Below, one piece after another: positions 36,192 through 44,819 of a stretch of 64,000 bases of DNA. Position 1 is the stretch's first letter; every line of letters starts with the position of its first letter. Under the pieces are notes generated by a model. The model searched no databases and was not told the origin of the DNA. It worked only from the letters and a program-made list of their open reading frames with translations. Origin of the DNA: an uncultured Clostridia bacterium. Its GTDB lineage: Bacteria; Bacillota; Clostridia; Christensenellales; UBA1242. Location of the stretch: the NCBI GenBank assembly GCA_934757865.1, contig CAKVLS010000005.1, forward strand, positions 1 to 64,000, in the 5' to 3' direction. The translations under genes and the position numbers were made by a program.

Positions 36192-37556
36192 TTACATAAG
36201 GAAAGTAAGTGCTAGTCCGCAGTAGATTAGTAGTGACAATGCATCTACTATTGTTGTAATAAATGGGCTTGCCATAACTGCTGGGTCTAGTTTACATTTT
36301 TTAGCGATAATAGGTAACATACAGCCAATAAGTTTGGCAACAATAATGGTAAAAGTCATACTTAGTGAAATGATAGCTGCAGATAGTGCGTTGACGCCTT
36401 CTGTATGGAATAGCAATCCATCTATAAGCATAATCTTACCAAAACAAGCAACACCCAAAGTTAAACCAAGTAACACACCTGTCAAAAACTCTTTGAGCAT
36501 GACTTTGAATATGTCCTTAAACTCAACTTCATTAAGGGCTATACTACGAATAATAGTTGCAGATGCTTGACCGCCGGCATTACCACCCGTATCCATCATC
36601 ATAGGTATACATGCAGTAAGCAATATTCCATAAAAGCCGTTGCTCAAAAGGGCTTCGTTTTTGCTGATAATTAAACCTGTAAAAGTGGCAGATATCATAA
36701 GAAGCATAAGCCATGGCGCTCTATTAAGCCATAGTCTAAATGGACTAGTTTTTAAGTATGGTTTTTCGTTAGGTGTAACAGCAGCCATCTTAGAAATATC
36801 TTCGGTTGTTTCTTCTTCGATGACATCGATCACGTCATCAATAGTTACGATACCAACAAGTCTTTTTTCTTTGTCAACGATAGGCAAAGCCAAAAAGTTG
36901 TATTGTCTAAATAGTCTTGCTATCTCTTCTTGGTCGGTTGATGTATCTGCATAGATTACATTTTCGTCCATGATAGAGCCGACTTTTGCCTCTTCATCAG
37001 CAAGAAGTATATCTCTTATTGACACAACGCCTTTTAGTATTCTTGAAGTGTCTGTTATATACATAACGTTGATTGTTTCTACATTTTCGCCTAGTCTTTT
37101 GATTCTTTTTAGGCAAGAAGCTATTGTTTGATTTTCTTTTAGGTCGATAAACTCCGGAGTCATAATAGTCCCGGCGGTATCATCTGCATAGCCTAAATAT
37201 TTATTGATTAACGCTCTTGTCTCTTTGGTAGAAGTTTTTAGTATTCTTTCTACGACATTGGCTGGCATCTCCTCAACCAAGTCAACCGCATCGTCAATAT
37301 ACATTTCTTCTATGATATATCCTAGTTCTTTATCACTAAGAGCAGAAACTAGTTTTTCCTGAATATCACTCTCGGTATAACTAAAAACTTCTGCACCAAC
37401 ATCTTTTGGCAAAATCTTAAAAACTTTGATAAGGTCTATCGGGGACTCTATGTGCTCCAAAAGGTCAGCTATATCTTGGACATGCATGTCTTTTAGCTCT
37501 TCTTTGACCTGTTTTAGTTGGTTAGATTCTATTTGTTCTCGTATTTTTTTGTACAT
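36192..37556 (-). CDS. mgtE: Magnesium transporter MgtE
   Basis: Magnesium channel/transporter of 454 residues. Order: N-terminal superhelical domain (about 1-130, LADLLEHIESP, EMPANVVERILK), two CBS domains (about 135-255, ending DDVIDVIEEE), a linker helix, then about five membrane segments from residue 275 with the family signature DTGGNAGGQASATIIRSIAL (about 330-350). In known MgtE, the cytosolic domains sense Mg2+ and close the pore. The ATG follows GGGGGT by 5 bases. The gene has its own promoter and a leader containing a full terminator hairpin, so expression is probably controlled by attenuation. Confidence 0.95.
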   Translation of the reverse strand: MYKKIREQIESNQLKQVKEELKDMHVQDIADLLEHIESPIDLIKVFKILPKDVGAEVFSYTESDIQEKLVSALSDKELGYIIEEMYIDDAVDLVEEMPANVVERILKTSTKETRALINKYLGYADDTAGTIMTPEFIDLKENQTIASCLKRIKRLGENVETINVMYITDTSRILKGVVSIRDILLADEEAKVGSIMDENVIYADTSTDQEEIARLFRQYNFLALPIVDKEKRLVGIVTIDDVIDVIEEETTEDISKMAAVTPNEKPYLKTSPFRLWLNRAPWLMLLMISATFTGLIISKNEALLSNGFYGILLTACIPMMMDTGGNAGGQASATIIRSIALNEVEFKDIFKVMLKEFLTGVLLGLTLGVACFGKIMLIDGLLFHTEGVNALSAAIISLSMTFTIIVAKLIGCMLPIIAKKCKLDPAVMASPFITTIVDALSLLIYCGLALTFLM

Positions 37557-37595
37557 GGTCTACCCCCTTTTTTTTATCATTTTATTCAAAGCATA

Positions 37596-37655
37596 GAAAA
37601 AAGTCCTAGGTAAAAACATTTATAAAAAATAAACTTATAAAGCTATAGGACCTTT
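37596..37655 (-). promoter_or_regulatory. Terminator hairpin inside the mgtE leader (candidate attenuator)
   Basis: On the minus strand AAAGGTCCTA (37655-37646) pairs with TAGGACTTT (37608 downwards, one G-U), then six or more T follow. A second stem TGAAATG/CATTTCA (37695-37676) opens the transcript. The hairpin lies between the promoter (37734-37705) and the mgtE ribosome site, so full-length mRNA needs readthrough. It does not match the M-box that I know. Confidence 0.6.
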
Positions 37656-37704
37656 CCTCCGCTAAATAAAAAATTTGAAATGCCTTATCATTTCATACTC
37701 TGTA

Positions 37705-37734
37705 AGTTTAACAGCAAGTTCTAAATTTTGTCAA
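37705..37734 (-). promoter_or_regulatory. mgtE promoter
   Basis: Minus strand TTGACA (37734-37729), 18-base spacer ending in TGT, -10 TAAACT (37710-37705). Start near 37698. Confidence 0.6.
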
Positions 37735-37753
37735 TAAGTTTTTTGCATAGCAA

Positions 37754-37790
37754 ATAAAAAACTACGAACATTTTAGTTCGTAGCTTTTTG
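37754..37790 (-). terminator. Terminator of tilS
   Basis: CTACGAAC (37762-37769) pairs with GTTCGTAG (37776-37783), followed on the minus strand by six T. It separates tilS from the mgtE promoter. Confidence 0.9.
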
Positions 37791-37792
37791 GG

Positions 37793-39136
37793 TTATTTTT
37801 CTTCTTTTATTTCTTTATATGTTACTTGGTATGCCATTTTGGTTGTTTCGTCTACTTTTACTTTGTTGCTTATCTCTACACCCAAAATACAGTATACTTC
37901 GTCATCTTTTGCAAGGACAGGAAGAGAATCTCTTAGTCTTGCAGGGATCTTTTTGTCAATAAGATAAGTTCTAAGAGGTTTTGTACCGCCGCCAAATTTT
38001 TCGAACTTGTCGCCCTTTTGTCTTACTCTCCAAGTAGCGCCAGTAGGAATCTTTTTAACGTCCATTAGTTGCACACCAGGTCTTAAAACAAACATTTTAG
38101 TACGTTTAACATCTATCTCGTACATATTAGCAAATTTAACTTTGCCTACCTTCATAGAGTAGCTATCTGTTATTACTTTCTTTTCTTTGTGTACAAGAGT
38201 TATATACTCATACTCTTTGATAGCGGTTGTCTTGTGTGGAAGGTCAATCTTCTTGCCGTTTTCGGCTTTGGCAAGGTCAATGACCATCTTAATATGTTTA
38301 CGCTCAATATCTGCTACAACTCCTAGTGAGTCAAAGGCCTTCATAACCATACGGCTAGTTAGGCTAGCTGGGTATATAAAATAGTTAAGCGGAATCTTAA
38401 CTGTTGTAGGCTCAGTGATTATTGCATCAAAGTTTGCTTGTTTAGAAATAAAATCATCGTCTTCTTTGCAAGCTTTGCCAAAGTTAACTAAGTTTTGGTC
38501 AACGGCAGGGAACTTTTTGCGAAGAAGTGGCATTATTTTGTTACGAAGATAATTTCTGCTAAAAGTGCTGTCGGCGTTTGTTTCGTCTTCAACATTTTCT
38601 ATGCCGTTCTCGTAGTTATATTTGATAATCTCATCTTTTGTTACATTAAGGAAAGGTCTAATATATACGCCGTCACGAACATATTCCATACCACCCGCAC
38701 CTACAAGTCCTGCGCCTCTCAAAATGTGCAAAAGTATAGTTTCGGCTTGGTCGCCCATGTGATGAGCTAGAGCTATCTTATCTACAATGCCTTTTTTGAT
38801 AAGGGCATCAAACACTCCATATCTAGCCTCTCTTGCGGCTTGCTCTATAGACAAACCTCTTTCTTTGGCTATCTTATTAGAATCTACTTTGAACTTGTGA
38901 CATCTTATTCTATTCTCTCTGCAATAATTCATTACAAAGTCACAATCGCTATCCGCATTTTCTCTAAGGCCGTGGTCAACTGTTATTGCGACTATATCTA
39001 TGTCCAAGTCTTCTTTTATGCTGTTAAGATAATGCAAAAGCGCCATAGAGTCAGCTCCACCGCTAACACCTATACCTATTGTTTCGCCTCTTAGCATAAG
39101 TTTGTTTTTTCTAATCGCTTCTAATACTTTTTCCAC
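37793..39136 (-). CDS. tilS: tRNA(Ile)-lysidine synthetase TilS
   Basis: ATP-dependent enzyme (447 residues) that adds lysine to C34 of tRNA-Ile(CAU), changing it to AUA decoding. PP-loop IGVSGGADSMALLHYL (about 22-37), DHGLRENADSDCDFV, ALAHHMGDQAETILLHILRGAGLVGAGGM (about 122-150), RNYLRNKIMPLLRK, and C-terminal domains with ATWRVRQKGDKFEKFGGGTKPLRTYLIDKKIPARLRDSLPVL. It lies just after spoIIE on the same strand, as in Bacillus, where spoIIE, tilS, hprT and ftsH cluster. hprT and ftsH are absent here. Confidence 0.95.
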   Translation of the reverse strand: MEKVLEAIRKNKLMLRGETIGIGVSGGADSMALLHYLNSIKEDLDIDIVAITVDHGLRENADSDCDFVMNYCRENRIRCHKFKVDSNKIAKERGLSIEQAAREARYGVFDALIKKGIVDKIALAHHMGDQAETILLHILRGAGLVGAGGMEYVRDGVYIRPFLNVTKDEIIKYNYENGIENVEDETNADSTFSRNYLRNKIMPLLRKKFPAVDQNLVNFGKACKEDDDFISKQANFDAIITEPTTVKIPLNYFIYPASLTSRMVMKAFDSLGVVADIERKHIKMVIDLAKAENGKKIDLPHKTTAIKEYEYITLVHKEKKVITDSYSMKVGKVKFANMYEIDVKRTKMFVLRPGVQLMDVKKIPTGATWRVRQKGDKFEKFGGGTKPLRTYLIDKKIPARLRDSLPVLAKDDEVYCILGVEISNKVKVDETTKMAYQVTYKEIKEEK

Positions 39137-39245
39137 TTTTGTACTCCAAAAAATGATTTTTATATTATTTTTTGCTAATTTTTAGCACATACAATAGTAG
39201 TATATATTATTTGCTGTAATTTTTCAATACCTATTGTAATTTTTA

Positions 39246-41525
39246 TTAGATATTTTTGAAGACTTTTCCAACGAGTACTGTCATATCATCAATAGGTGCG
39301 TCCATGCATGCATTTTTTGCCTTATTAAGTATCGTATCTGCCATTTCTTGAGGGGCAAGGCATTTGCTAGATAGAATAATATTTTCAAGCATTTCGTCCC
39401 CTAGGCTATCTGCTATGCCGTCACTTACAAGCACTACCATATCCCCAAAGTTAAGGCTTGTCTTAGTAATCTTAGGGCTTACTTCTTCGAGCACCCCAAC
39501 AGGAAGCGCTCCGCTCTCTATCTTAGTTATGGTGTCTTGATGTTTAATAAAACTTGCAACCGCTCCTAGTTTAACAAAATCAACAAGGCTAGATGATAAA
39601 TCAATATTACATATATCAACAGTCGAGAAGTTGTCTCGACCTTTAATACCAAGAAGCTTGTTGATAGAGTTAAGTATAATCTCACTATCAAAGTCCGCTC
39701 TATAAAAGTTCTCAATAAGGCTAGCGACTTTATCCGACATATCCTTAGCCTTATCACCACTACCCATACCATCGCATATTGCCATCAAAAATCTGCTTCC
39801 AGATAGTTTAAGCAAACTATAATTATCGCCAGATGCTGTACTGTCGCTTTTAGTCGTTTTTGCCACACCAAAAACAATATCATACTTAGGTGCAGTTTCT
39901 AGTCCCAAAACCATAAGCCCACTGATGAGCGCCGGCGTAGTGCTTGTTATGTTAAGCCTCTGGTGGCACACTTTTTCTACACACTTTAGAAGTTTGTCAT
40001 TATGAAAATCCTCATTTCTAATAACCATATTTATTTTACAGTTGTTTTTGTCCTTTTGGTATACGGCGACCTCGCTACAAATAATATCGTTATACGCAAG
40101 TTCTTCTATTATCTCAACCTCTTTTTTTGTGTCAAAAGTTAGCTTTTCGCCAGCCTTTTGCGAAAGTTCATAAAATAGCTTAGACACGCCTCGTATCTGC
40201 TCTGCAATCAAAAGTTTGCTATCATCCTGCATTTCAATCACTTCGCCGTCTTTTTTGAACTTAGATATAAGACCATTTATCTCTGGCAGCATTACATTAA
40301 GCCTCAAACATCTACTTGTCAAAAATGCTGGAAGTTCAAGCAGTGTTATTTTGCCTTTTTCAAATCCAATATTAGCGAGCTCTCTAAATGTGTCCGCCGT
40401 CTCAACGCCAAACTTTCTATGGCACTCAAGATAATTTTCGCAAGTTTTGCAACAGTCCTCTGTAAGCTCAGACACAAACATATCTTTACACTCATCAAGT
40501 GGCAAAGAACCTCTAACAAGTTTGCGGTAACCTAAATCCATATCAAAGAATATGTCCGAAAGTTCAAGTAGCCTTTTTGCCATGTCACTAGAACTTTCGC
40601 CAATGAGATTACGATACGCCATCTTGGTACTAGGCTTAGAATAGTTGATTATCACATAGTCAAACAGTTTTTTAGGGAGTAGCATAAAGATACCACCAGA
40701 GACAAAAACCGCTATCGTATTAAAAATTGTGTAGCTAGCAAAAACATTAAAATAAAGCCCAAATATTATGTCAATACACACGCACGAAACAGCTGAAAAC
40801 AATCTAATTTCGCTTTTGAAAAGTTTAGTAACTATAGCCATACAAGAAAATAATGCAATATATTCAACACCCGCTCCGCCAAGGCATACGCCTATACCAA
40901 AGATAGTGCCAAGGCAAAGGCATAAACTATCTAGCTCTGCATAGCACGCTATTAGCATAAGAAGAGGCGCTATAAGTCTAACTAGATCTACATACGGAAT
41001 ATTAAGTCTATATAGTCCGCAAAATACACCTATAACTGTCACAAGTCCGCAAGCTATCTCATCTAAGCTAAATCTTAAATAGCTTTTTCGCTTTTTGTAA
41101 GTGGTAACAAAAACATAAGTCGCCACAAATATACCGCAAGAAAGTCCGCAAAAGATAAGGCTAGAAACAATGTTGTTGTACCCAAAAACAAAAAACACCT
41201 TGGGCAAACACCCTGCCAAAAAGTAAAAGCTACATAGTGCAAGTCCGTTTTTTATTTTTAACTTTTTGTTGATAAGTCTGCCTAGCATCATAACTCCGCC
41301 AAAAACTAGTGATGTGATAGTTATCTTAAAATCAAATGTTGCCAAAAACTCCGCAACGCCAAAGGCAATAAATACGGGCACATTGTCGCTGTTTTGGGCA
41401 AGCAAGACACCTGCAAGCGGCAATGCAAAAATACGCAAGCTATTATTTACCTCTGCCCTTGACAAAAGATAAAATAGTCCTAGTAGTAATAAATACTTAA
41501 AAATGTTTTTTGTTATATTTTTCAT
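39246..41525 (-). CDS. spoIIE: Stage II sporulation protein E (serine phosphatase)
   Basis: Membrane PP2C-type phosphatase of 759 residues. Residues 1 to about 285 form about ten membrane segments. A linker domain follows with the Cys-rich ELTEDCCKTCENYLECHRKFG near 345-365. The C-terminal PP2C domain carries LMAICDGMGSGDKAKDMSDKVASLIE, VLVSDGIADSLGDEM and PIDDMTVLVGKVF, which bind the two Mn2+. In spore formers it dephosphorylates SpoIIAA to release sigma F in the forespore and acts at the division septum. The ATG follows GAAGGTG by about 5 bases. The gene is strong evidence for sporulation ability. Confidence 0.95.
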   Translation of the reverse strand: MKNITKNIFKYLLLLGLFYLLSRAEVNNSLRIFALPLAGVLLAQNSDNVPVFIAFGVAEFLATFDFKITITSLVFGGVMMLGRLINKKLKIKNGLALCSFYFLAGCLPKVFFVFGYNNIVSSLIFCGLSCGIFVATYVFVTTYKKRKSYLRFSLDEIACGLVTVIGVFCGLYRLNIPYVDLVRLIAPLLMLIACYAELDSLCLCLGTIFGIGVCLGGAGVEYIALFSCMAIVTKLFKSEIRLFSAVSCVCIDIIFGLYFNVFASYTIFNTIAVFVSGGIFMLLPKKLFDYVIINYSKPSTKMAYRNLIGESSSDMAKRLLELSDIFFDMDLGYRKLVRGSLPLDECKDMFVSELTEDCCKTCENYLECHRKFGVETADTFRELANIGFEKGKITLLELPAFLTSRCLRLNVMLPEINGLISKFKKDGEVIEMQDDSKLLIAEQIRGVSKLFYELSQKAGEKLTFDTKKEVEIIEELAYNDIICSEVAVYQKDKNNCKINMVIRNEDFHNDKLLKCVEKVCHQRLNITSTTPALISGLMVLGLETAPKYDIVFGVAKTTKSDSTASGDNYSLLKLSGSRFLMAICDGMGSGDKAKDMSDKVASLIENFYRADFDSEIILNSINKLLGIKGRDNFSTVDICNIDLSSSLVDFVKLGAVASFIKHQDTITKIESGALPVGVLEEVSPKITKTSLNFGDMVVLVSDGIADSLGDEMLENIILSSKCLAPQEMADTILNKAKNACMDAPIDDMTVLVGKVFKNI

Positions 41526-41549
41526 TTTTCACCTTCGTTAATGATTTTT

Positions 41550-41582
41550 TTGTAGATAAAATCTACAAGCAAAGTCATTATA
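41550..41582 (-). promoter_or_regulatory. spoIIE -10 and 5' hairpin
   Basis: Minus strand TATAAT (41582-41577), with no good -35 at normal distance. Just past the predicted start, TTGTAGAT/ATCTACAA (41568-41550) forms a perfect 8-bp stem. In Bacillus, spoIIE has an unusual Spo0A-dependent promoter. No clear Spo0A box (TGTCGAA) was seen here. Confidence 0.4.
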
Positions 41583-41599
41583 CAATAGTACGAAAATAA

Positions 41600-41631
41600 C
41601 AAAAAAAACTACAAAATTGTATTTTTGTAGT
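41600..41631 (-). terminator. Terminator of the 136-residue lipoprotein gene
   Basis: ACTACAAAA (41608-41616) pairs with TTTTGTAGT (41623-41631), followed on the minus strand by a run of eight T. Confidence 0.85.
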
Positions 41632-41668
41632 CTTTTAAGATATTTATTTAGTTTTTGGCGAAAGTTGT

Positions 41669-42079
41669 CTAATCTCTAACTTTGTGATAATAGATTGTGA
41701 CAGGTTTCTCTGAACTTGTTGCATGTTGAACAAGCAATTTACCCTCGGCAAGTGTTGCGATAGATGCCTTAGTTCCAGTTTCGCCTGTTACTGGGTCATC
41801 ACTAAATACAACATTGTATTGTCCATCGCTTCTCTTACTCCAAGAGCCTGAATACTTAGTTGTTCCGCCGTCTTTATAATAAGAAAACTCGCCTTGGTCC
41901 TCAATCTCGCCTTTTTTGAACTCAATACGAGTGATATATGTGTTGCCGCCGTTGGTGTCAACTTCCCATACGCCTATAATATTAGAAGTATTAAGAGTAT
42001 AACCGCCGCAACCTACAAGAGTAAATGCACATAGTGCTATAGCAAGCGAAATTGAAAATGCATATAAAACTTTTTTCAT
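41669..42079 (-). CDS. Small lipoprotein, 136 residues
   Basis: MKKVLYAFSISLAIALCAFTLVGC is a lipoprotein signal peptide with lipobox TLVGC. The mature part (IIGVWEVDTNGGNTYITRIEFKKGEIEDQGEFSYYKDGGTTKYSGSWSKRSDGQYNVVFSD) reads as antiparallel strands with GVWE and GSW pairs, as in lipocalin-like or DUF-type beta-barrel lipoproteins. The start is placed at 42079 because AGGAGA lies about 7 bases upstream; an ATG 45 bases further upstream has no ribosome site. Function unknown. It is divergent from the GNAT-ASCH gene. Confidence 0.8.
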   Translation of the reverse strand: MKKVLYAFSISLAIALCAFTLVGCGGYTLNTSNIIGVWEVDTNGGNTYITRIEFKKGEIEDQGEFSYYKDGGTTKYSGSWSKRSDGQYNVVFSDDPVTGETGTKASIATLAEGKLLVQHATSSEKPVTIYYHKVRD

Positions 42080-42194
42080 ATTGTTTCTCCTACTTTTATA
42101 GTATAACAATTTTTTGAAAATCACAAATAAATTAAAGGTAGTTGTTTGAATTTTTTATATTTTTTGCTAAAATAAAATTATTAGGAGCATAAAT

Positions 42195-42968
42195 ATGAAA
42201 ATTGTTTATGATGTAACAGTAGAAGACTTCAATAGACTGCATGTTGCGGCTGGTTGGAAGCCTCTTGACATTGACATAGTCAAAAAGTCACTTGACGGCT
42301 CAATGTTTAAGATATCTCTATTTGAGGACAATAACTGCATAGGTATGGCTCGTATAGTAGGTGACTACGCCAGTCACGGACTTCTATGCGATGTAATTAT
42401 AGCCCCTGAGTATCAAGGCAAAGGTTACGGCACTAAGATGCTAAAAGCGTTAACAGACAAAGTCCAAGAGTTTGTAGATGACGGCAGAGACGAGTTTTTG
42501 TTAGAGCTATGCCCTACTTATGGCAATGAAAAGTTTTATGAGCGTTGCGGTCTAAAAAATAAGCCAGAGAGTATGGCTGGCATGTACAAGTGGTACAAAA
42601 ATAGCCACAAGTATATAGAGGGCTCAAAGAAGTATAGCATGAAGCTTAAAAAAGAGCCTTTTGATAATATAGCAAGTGGTAATAAGACTATCGAAATGCG
42701 ACTATTTGATGAAAAAAGAGCGCTTCTAAAATCGGGGGATTTTCTTTACTTTTATCTAATAGACGACTATACTAAGGTTATCAAAACTGTTATTTGTAAT
42801 ATTTATAAGTTTAACAACTTTGACGAATTGTACAAAGCCTTTGACAAAAAATTGCTTGGCTATAAAGATGACGAAACTGCGAATCCTGAAGATATGAAAA
42901 AATACTATTCTGCTAGCAATATAGCTAAGTACGGAACATGTGCTATTGAGATAGAAATTGTAAAATGA
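42195..42968 (+). CDS. GNAT acetyltransferase fused to an ASCH domain
   Basis: Two domains in 257 residues. About 1-135 is a GNAT N-acetyltransferase with the acetyl-CoA motif IIAPEYQGKGYGTKMLKAL (about 75-93) and the closing motif YGNEKFYERCGL. About 148-257 is an ASCH domain (YSMKLKKEPFDNIASGNKTIEMRLFDEKRALLKSGDFLYF), a small RNA-binding-type fold related to PUA. The ATG follows AGGAG by 7 bases. The promoter has extended -10 TGCTAAAAT (42165-42173). An acetyltransferase acting on an RNA-bound or nucleotide substrate is inference from the fusion. Confidence 0.85.
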   Translation: MKIVYDVTVEDFNRLHVAAGWKPLDIDIVKKSLDGSMFKISLFEDNNCIGMARIVGDYASHGLLCDVIIAPEYQGKGYGTKMLKALTDKVQEFVDDGRDEFLLELCPTYGNEKFYERCGLKNKPESMAGMYKWYKNSHKYIEGSKKYSMKLKKEPFDNIASGNKTIEMRLFDEKRALLKSGDFLYFYLIDDYTKVIKTVICNIYKFNNFDELYKAFDKKLLGYKDDETANPEDMKKYYSASNIAKYGTCAIEIEIVK

Positions 42969-42994
42969 TAGGCAAAAAACCTATCATTTTTTTT
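42962..42994 (+). terminator. Terminator overlapping the GNAT-ASCH stop codon
   Basis: AAAATGATAGG (42962-42972) pairs with CCTATCATTTT (42980-42990), followed by T. The stop codon TGA is inside the left arm. Confidence 0.9.
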
Positions 42995-43102
42995 GTTATT
43001 TATTTAACTTTTTTGTAACTTTATGTTACGATTAAATTATGAAAAATCAATTTTTTAGCAACTATTTTGATTTATTAAAAAAATGAAAGGAGAAAAATTT
43101 TT

Positions 43103-44695
43103 ATGGATAAATGGTGGAAAAATGCGGTAGGTTACCAAATCTACATTAGGAGTTTTTGTGACTCAAACGATGACGGTATGGGAGACCTTAACGGCATAAC
43201 TTCTAAACTTGATTATCTAAAAAATATTGGAGTTGATTTTATTTGGGTATGCCCATTTTATGACTCTCCAATGGACGACAATGGCTATGATATAAGAGAT
43301 TATTACAAAGTCGACAAAATCTTTGGTACAAACGACGACCTAAAAAAGCTCATCAAACAAGCCCACAAAAAAGGTATAAAGGTACTTATTGACCTTGTTA
43401 TGAATCACACATCTGATGAGCATATTTGGTTCTTGAAAAGTATCAAAAGAGAGGATCCATATACTAACTTCTATATCTGGAGAGATGGAAAAATGGTTGA
43501 CGGCAAGTTAATGCCACCTAACAACTGGGAATCATTTTTCTCAGGTTCTGCTTGGGGATATAACAAAGAGCGTGGTCAATATTTCTTAAAAATCTTCTCA
43601 GAAAAAATGCCAGATATTAACTACGAGTGCGAAGAGGCTTTTAGAGCGATGGAACAAGTTATTGAGTACTTCGCTAAGCTTCATGTTGACGGCTTCCGTG
43701 TGGACGCTACCGCTCATATCGGCAAAGATTTAACCTTTGCTGACGGCAAAGTTGGCAAGACTGATGACAGCTTTTCTGATAGACCTAACACTCACGAATA
43801 CCTTAAGAGATTTTATAAGACATTTAGCAAAAATAATCTTCTTACTATCGGCGAGCTAGGCAGACACACTAAGAAAAAAGATGTTATCAAGTACACTACC
43901 GAAAACGAGCTTGATGTAGTATTTAGCTTTGAGCATCTAAAAATATTTGATGATGTAAATCACACTGTTGATCTAAAGAAGCTATATAAGTCACTTAAAA
44001 ATAAAGAAAGCATTTCTTCAAAAGGCGGCTGGTCAGCACTTTTCTGGCTAAATCACGACTGCCCTAGACTAATTAGTAAGATAAGAGGCGAAAAAGATCC
44101 AAAAGACGCCGAAACTAGCCTTGCTACTCTTATGTACATGCTAAAAGGTACTCCTATCATATACAACGGCGAAGAAATTGGTATGAAAAACTATGAGTTC
44201 AAGAGTCCAAAAGACTTCAAAGATGTCAACGCTAAAATGATTTTTGAAAACACCGACAATATAGAAAAAGCTTTCGAGAACCTAAAAGAAAGTTCTAGAG
44301 ATAACGGCAGAACTTGTATGCAGTGGGACGACTCAAAATATGCAGGATTCTCTACTCACAAACCTTGGACTTATGTAAACAAAGATTACAAGGTAGTCAA
44401 TGTAAAAAATAGTTTAGAGGACAAAGACTCTATTTTGAATACATACATTAGACTATTTAAGATGAGAAAAACTATTGGAGACGATATCAAAGACGGAAAA
44501 TATAAGTTCTTCAAAAAAGGCAGAGTTTTGGGTTATAGCATCAAATGTCAAAACGCAGATTATTTAGTAATTGCTAACTTTAGCGATAAAGCAATACCTA
44601 CTCCTAAGGGCGAAGTACTATTTAGCAACCAAACACCTAATAATGATTTGCGCAGCCTAGAAGCAATGGTTATTAGAACGAAACAACATAAATAA
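43103..44695 (+). CDS. GH13 alpha-glucosidase (oligo-1,6-glucosidase type)
   Basis: Glycoside hydrolase family 13 enzyme, 530 residues, cytosolic (no signal peptide). Motifs: VGYQIYIRSFCDSNDDGMGDLNGITSKLDYLKNIGVDFIWVCPFYDSP at the start, DLVMNHTSDEHIWF (region I), DGFRVDATAHI (region II with the nucleophile Asp), TIGELGR (region III with the acid Glu), and FWLNHDCPR (region IV). The QIYIRSF and MNHTSDEH forms are typical of oligo-1,6-glucosidase, trehalose-6-phosphate hydrolase and sucrose isomerase groups, which cannot be told apart here. The ATG follows AAGGAG by 9-10 bases. No PTS or sugar-transport gene is adjacent. Confidence 0.9.
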   Translation: MDKWWKNAVGYQIYIRSFCDSNDDGMGDLNGITSKLDYLKNIGVDFIWVCPFYDSPMDDNGYDIRDYYKVDKIFGTNDDLKKLIKQAHKKGIKVLIDLVMNHTSDEHIWFLKSIKREDPYTNFYIWRDGKMVDGKLMPPNNWESFFSGSAWGYNKERGQYFLKIFSEKMPDINYECEEAFRAMEQVIEYFAKLHVDGFRVDATAHIGKDLTFADGKVGKTDDSFSDRPNTHEYLKRFYKTFSKNNLLTIGELGRHTKKKDVIKYTTENELDVVFSFEHLKIFDDVNHTVDLKKLYKSLKNKESISSKGGWSALFWLNHDCPRLISKIRGEKDPKDAETSLATLMYMLKGTPIIYNGEEIGMKNYEFKSPKDFKDVNAKMIFENTDNIEKAFENLKESSRDNGRTCMQWDDSKYAGFSTHKPWTYVNKDYKVVNVKNSLEDKDSILNTYIRLFKMRKTIGDDIKDGKYKFFKKGRVLGYSIKCQNADYLVIANFSDKAIPTPKGEVLFSNQTPNNDLRSLEAMVIRTKQHK

Positions 44696-44702
44696 ACATT
44701 TT

Positions 44703-44737
44703 TTGAGCCTCATTTATTTGACTATATTGAGGCTCAA
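44703..44737. promoter_or_regulatory. Inverted repeat over the enolase promoter
   Basis: TTGAGCCTCA (44703-44712) and TGAGGCTCAA (44728-44737) are perfect 10-base arms, 15 bases apart. The right arm lies in the spacer of the eno promoter. No T run follows, so a simple terminator is unlikely. Confidence 0.5.
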
Positions 44738-44746
44738 TTATATAAT
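44718..44746 (+). promoter_or_regulatory. Enolase promoter
   Basis: TTGACT (44718-44723), 17-base spacer, TATAAT (44741-44746). Start near 44753, leader about 65 bases, ribosome site AAGGGGA before the ATG. Confidence 0.75.
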
Positions 44747-44819
44747 GAAAGTGTAAAAAGTAATCGAGAAGTTATATAGGTTTTTTGATGGGCTTTTTAT
44801 AAAATAAAAGGGGACAAAT

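Noticed and set aside
37557..37698. M-box riboswitch before mgtE
   Set aside because: The leader is about 140 bases and I could not see the conserved M-box core; left as an unassigned attenuator.
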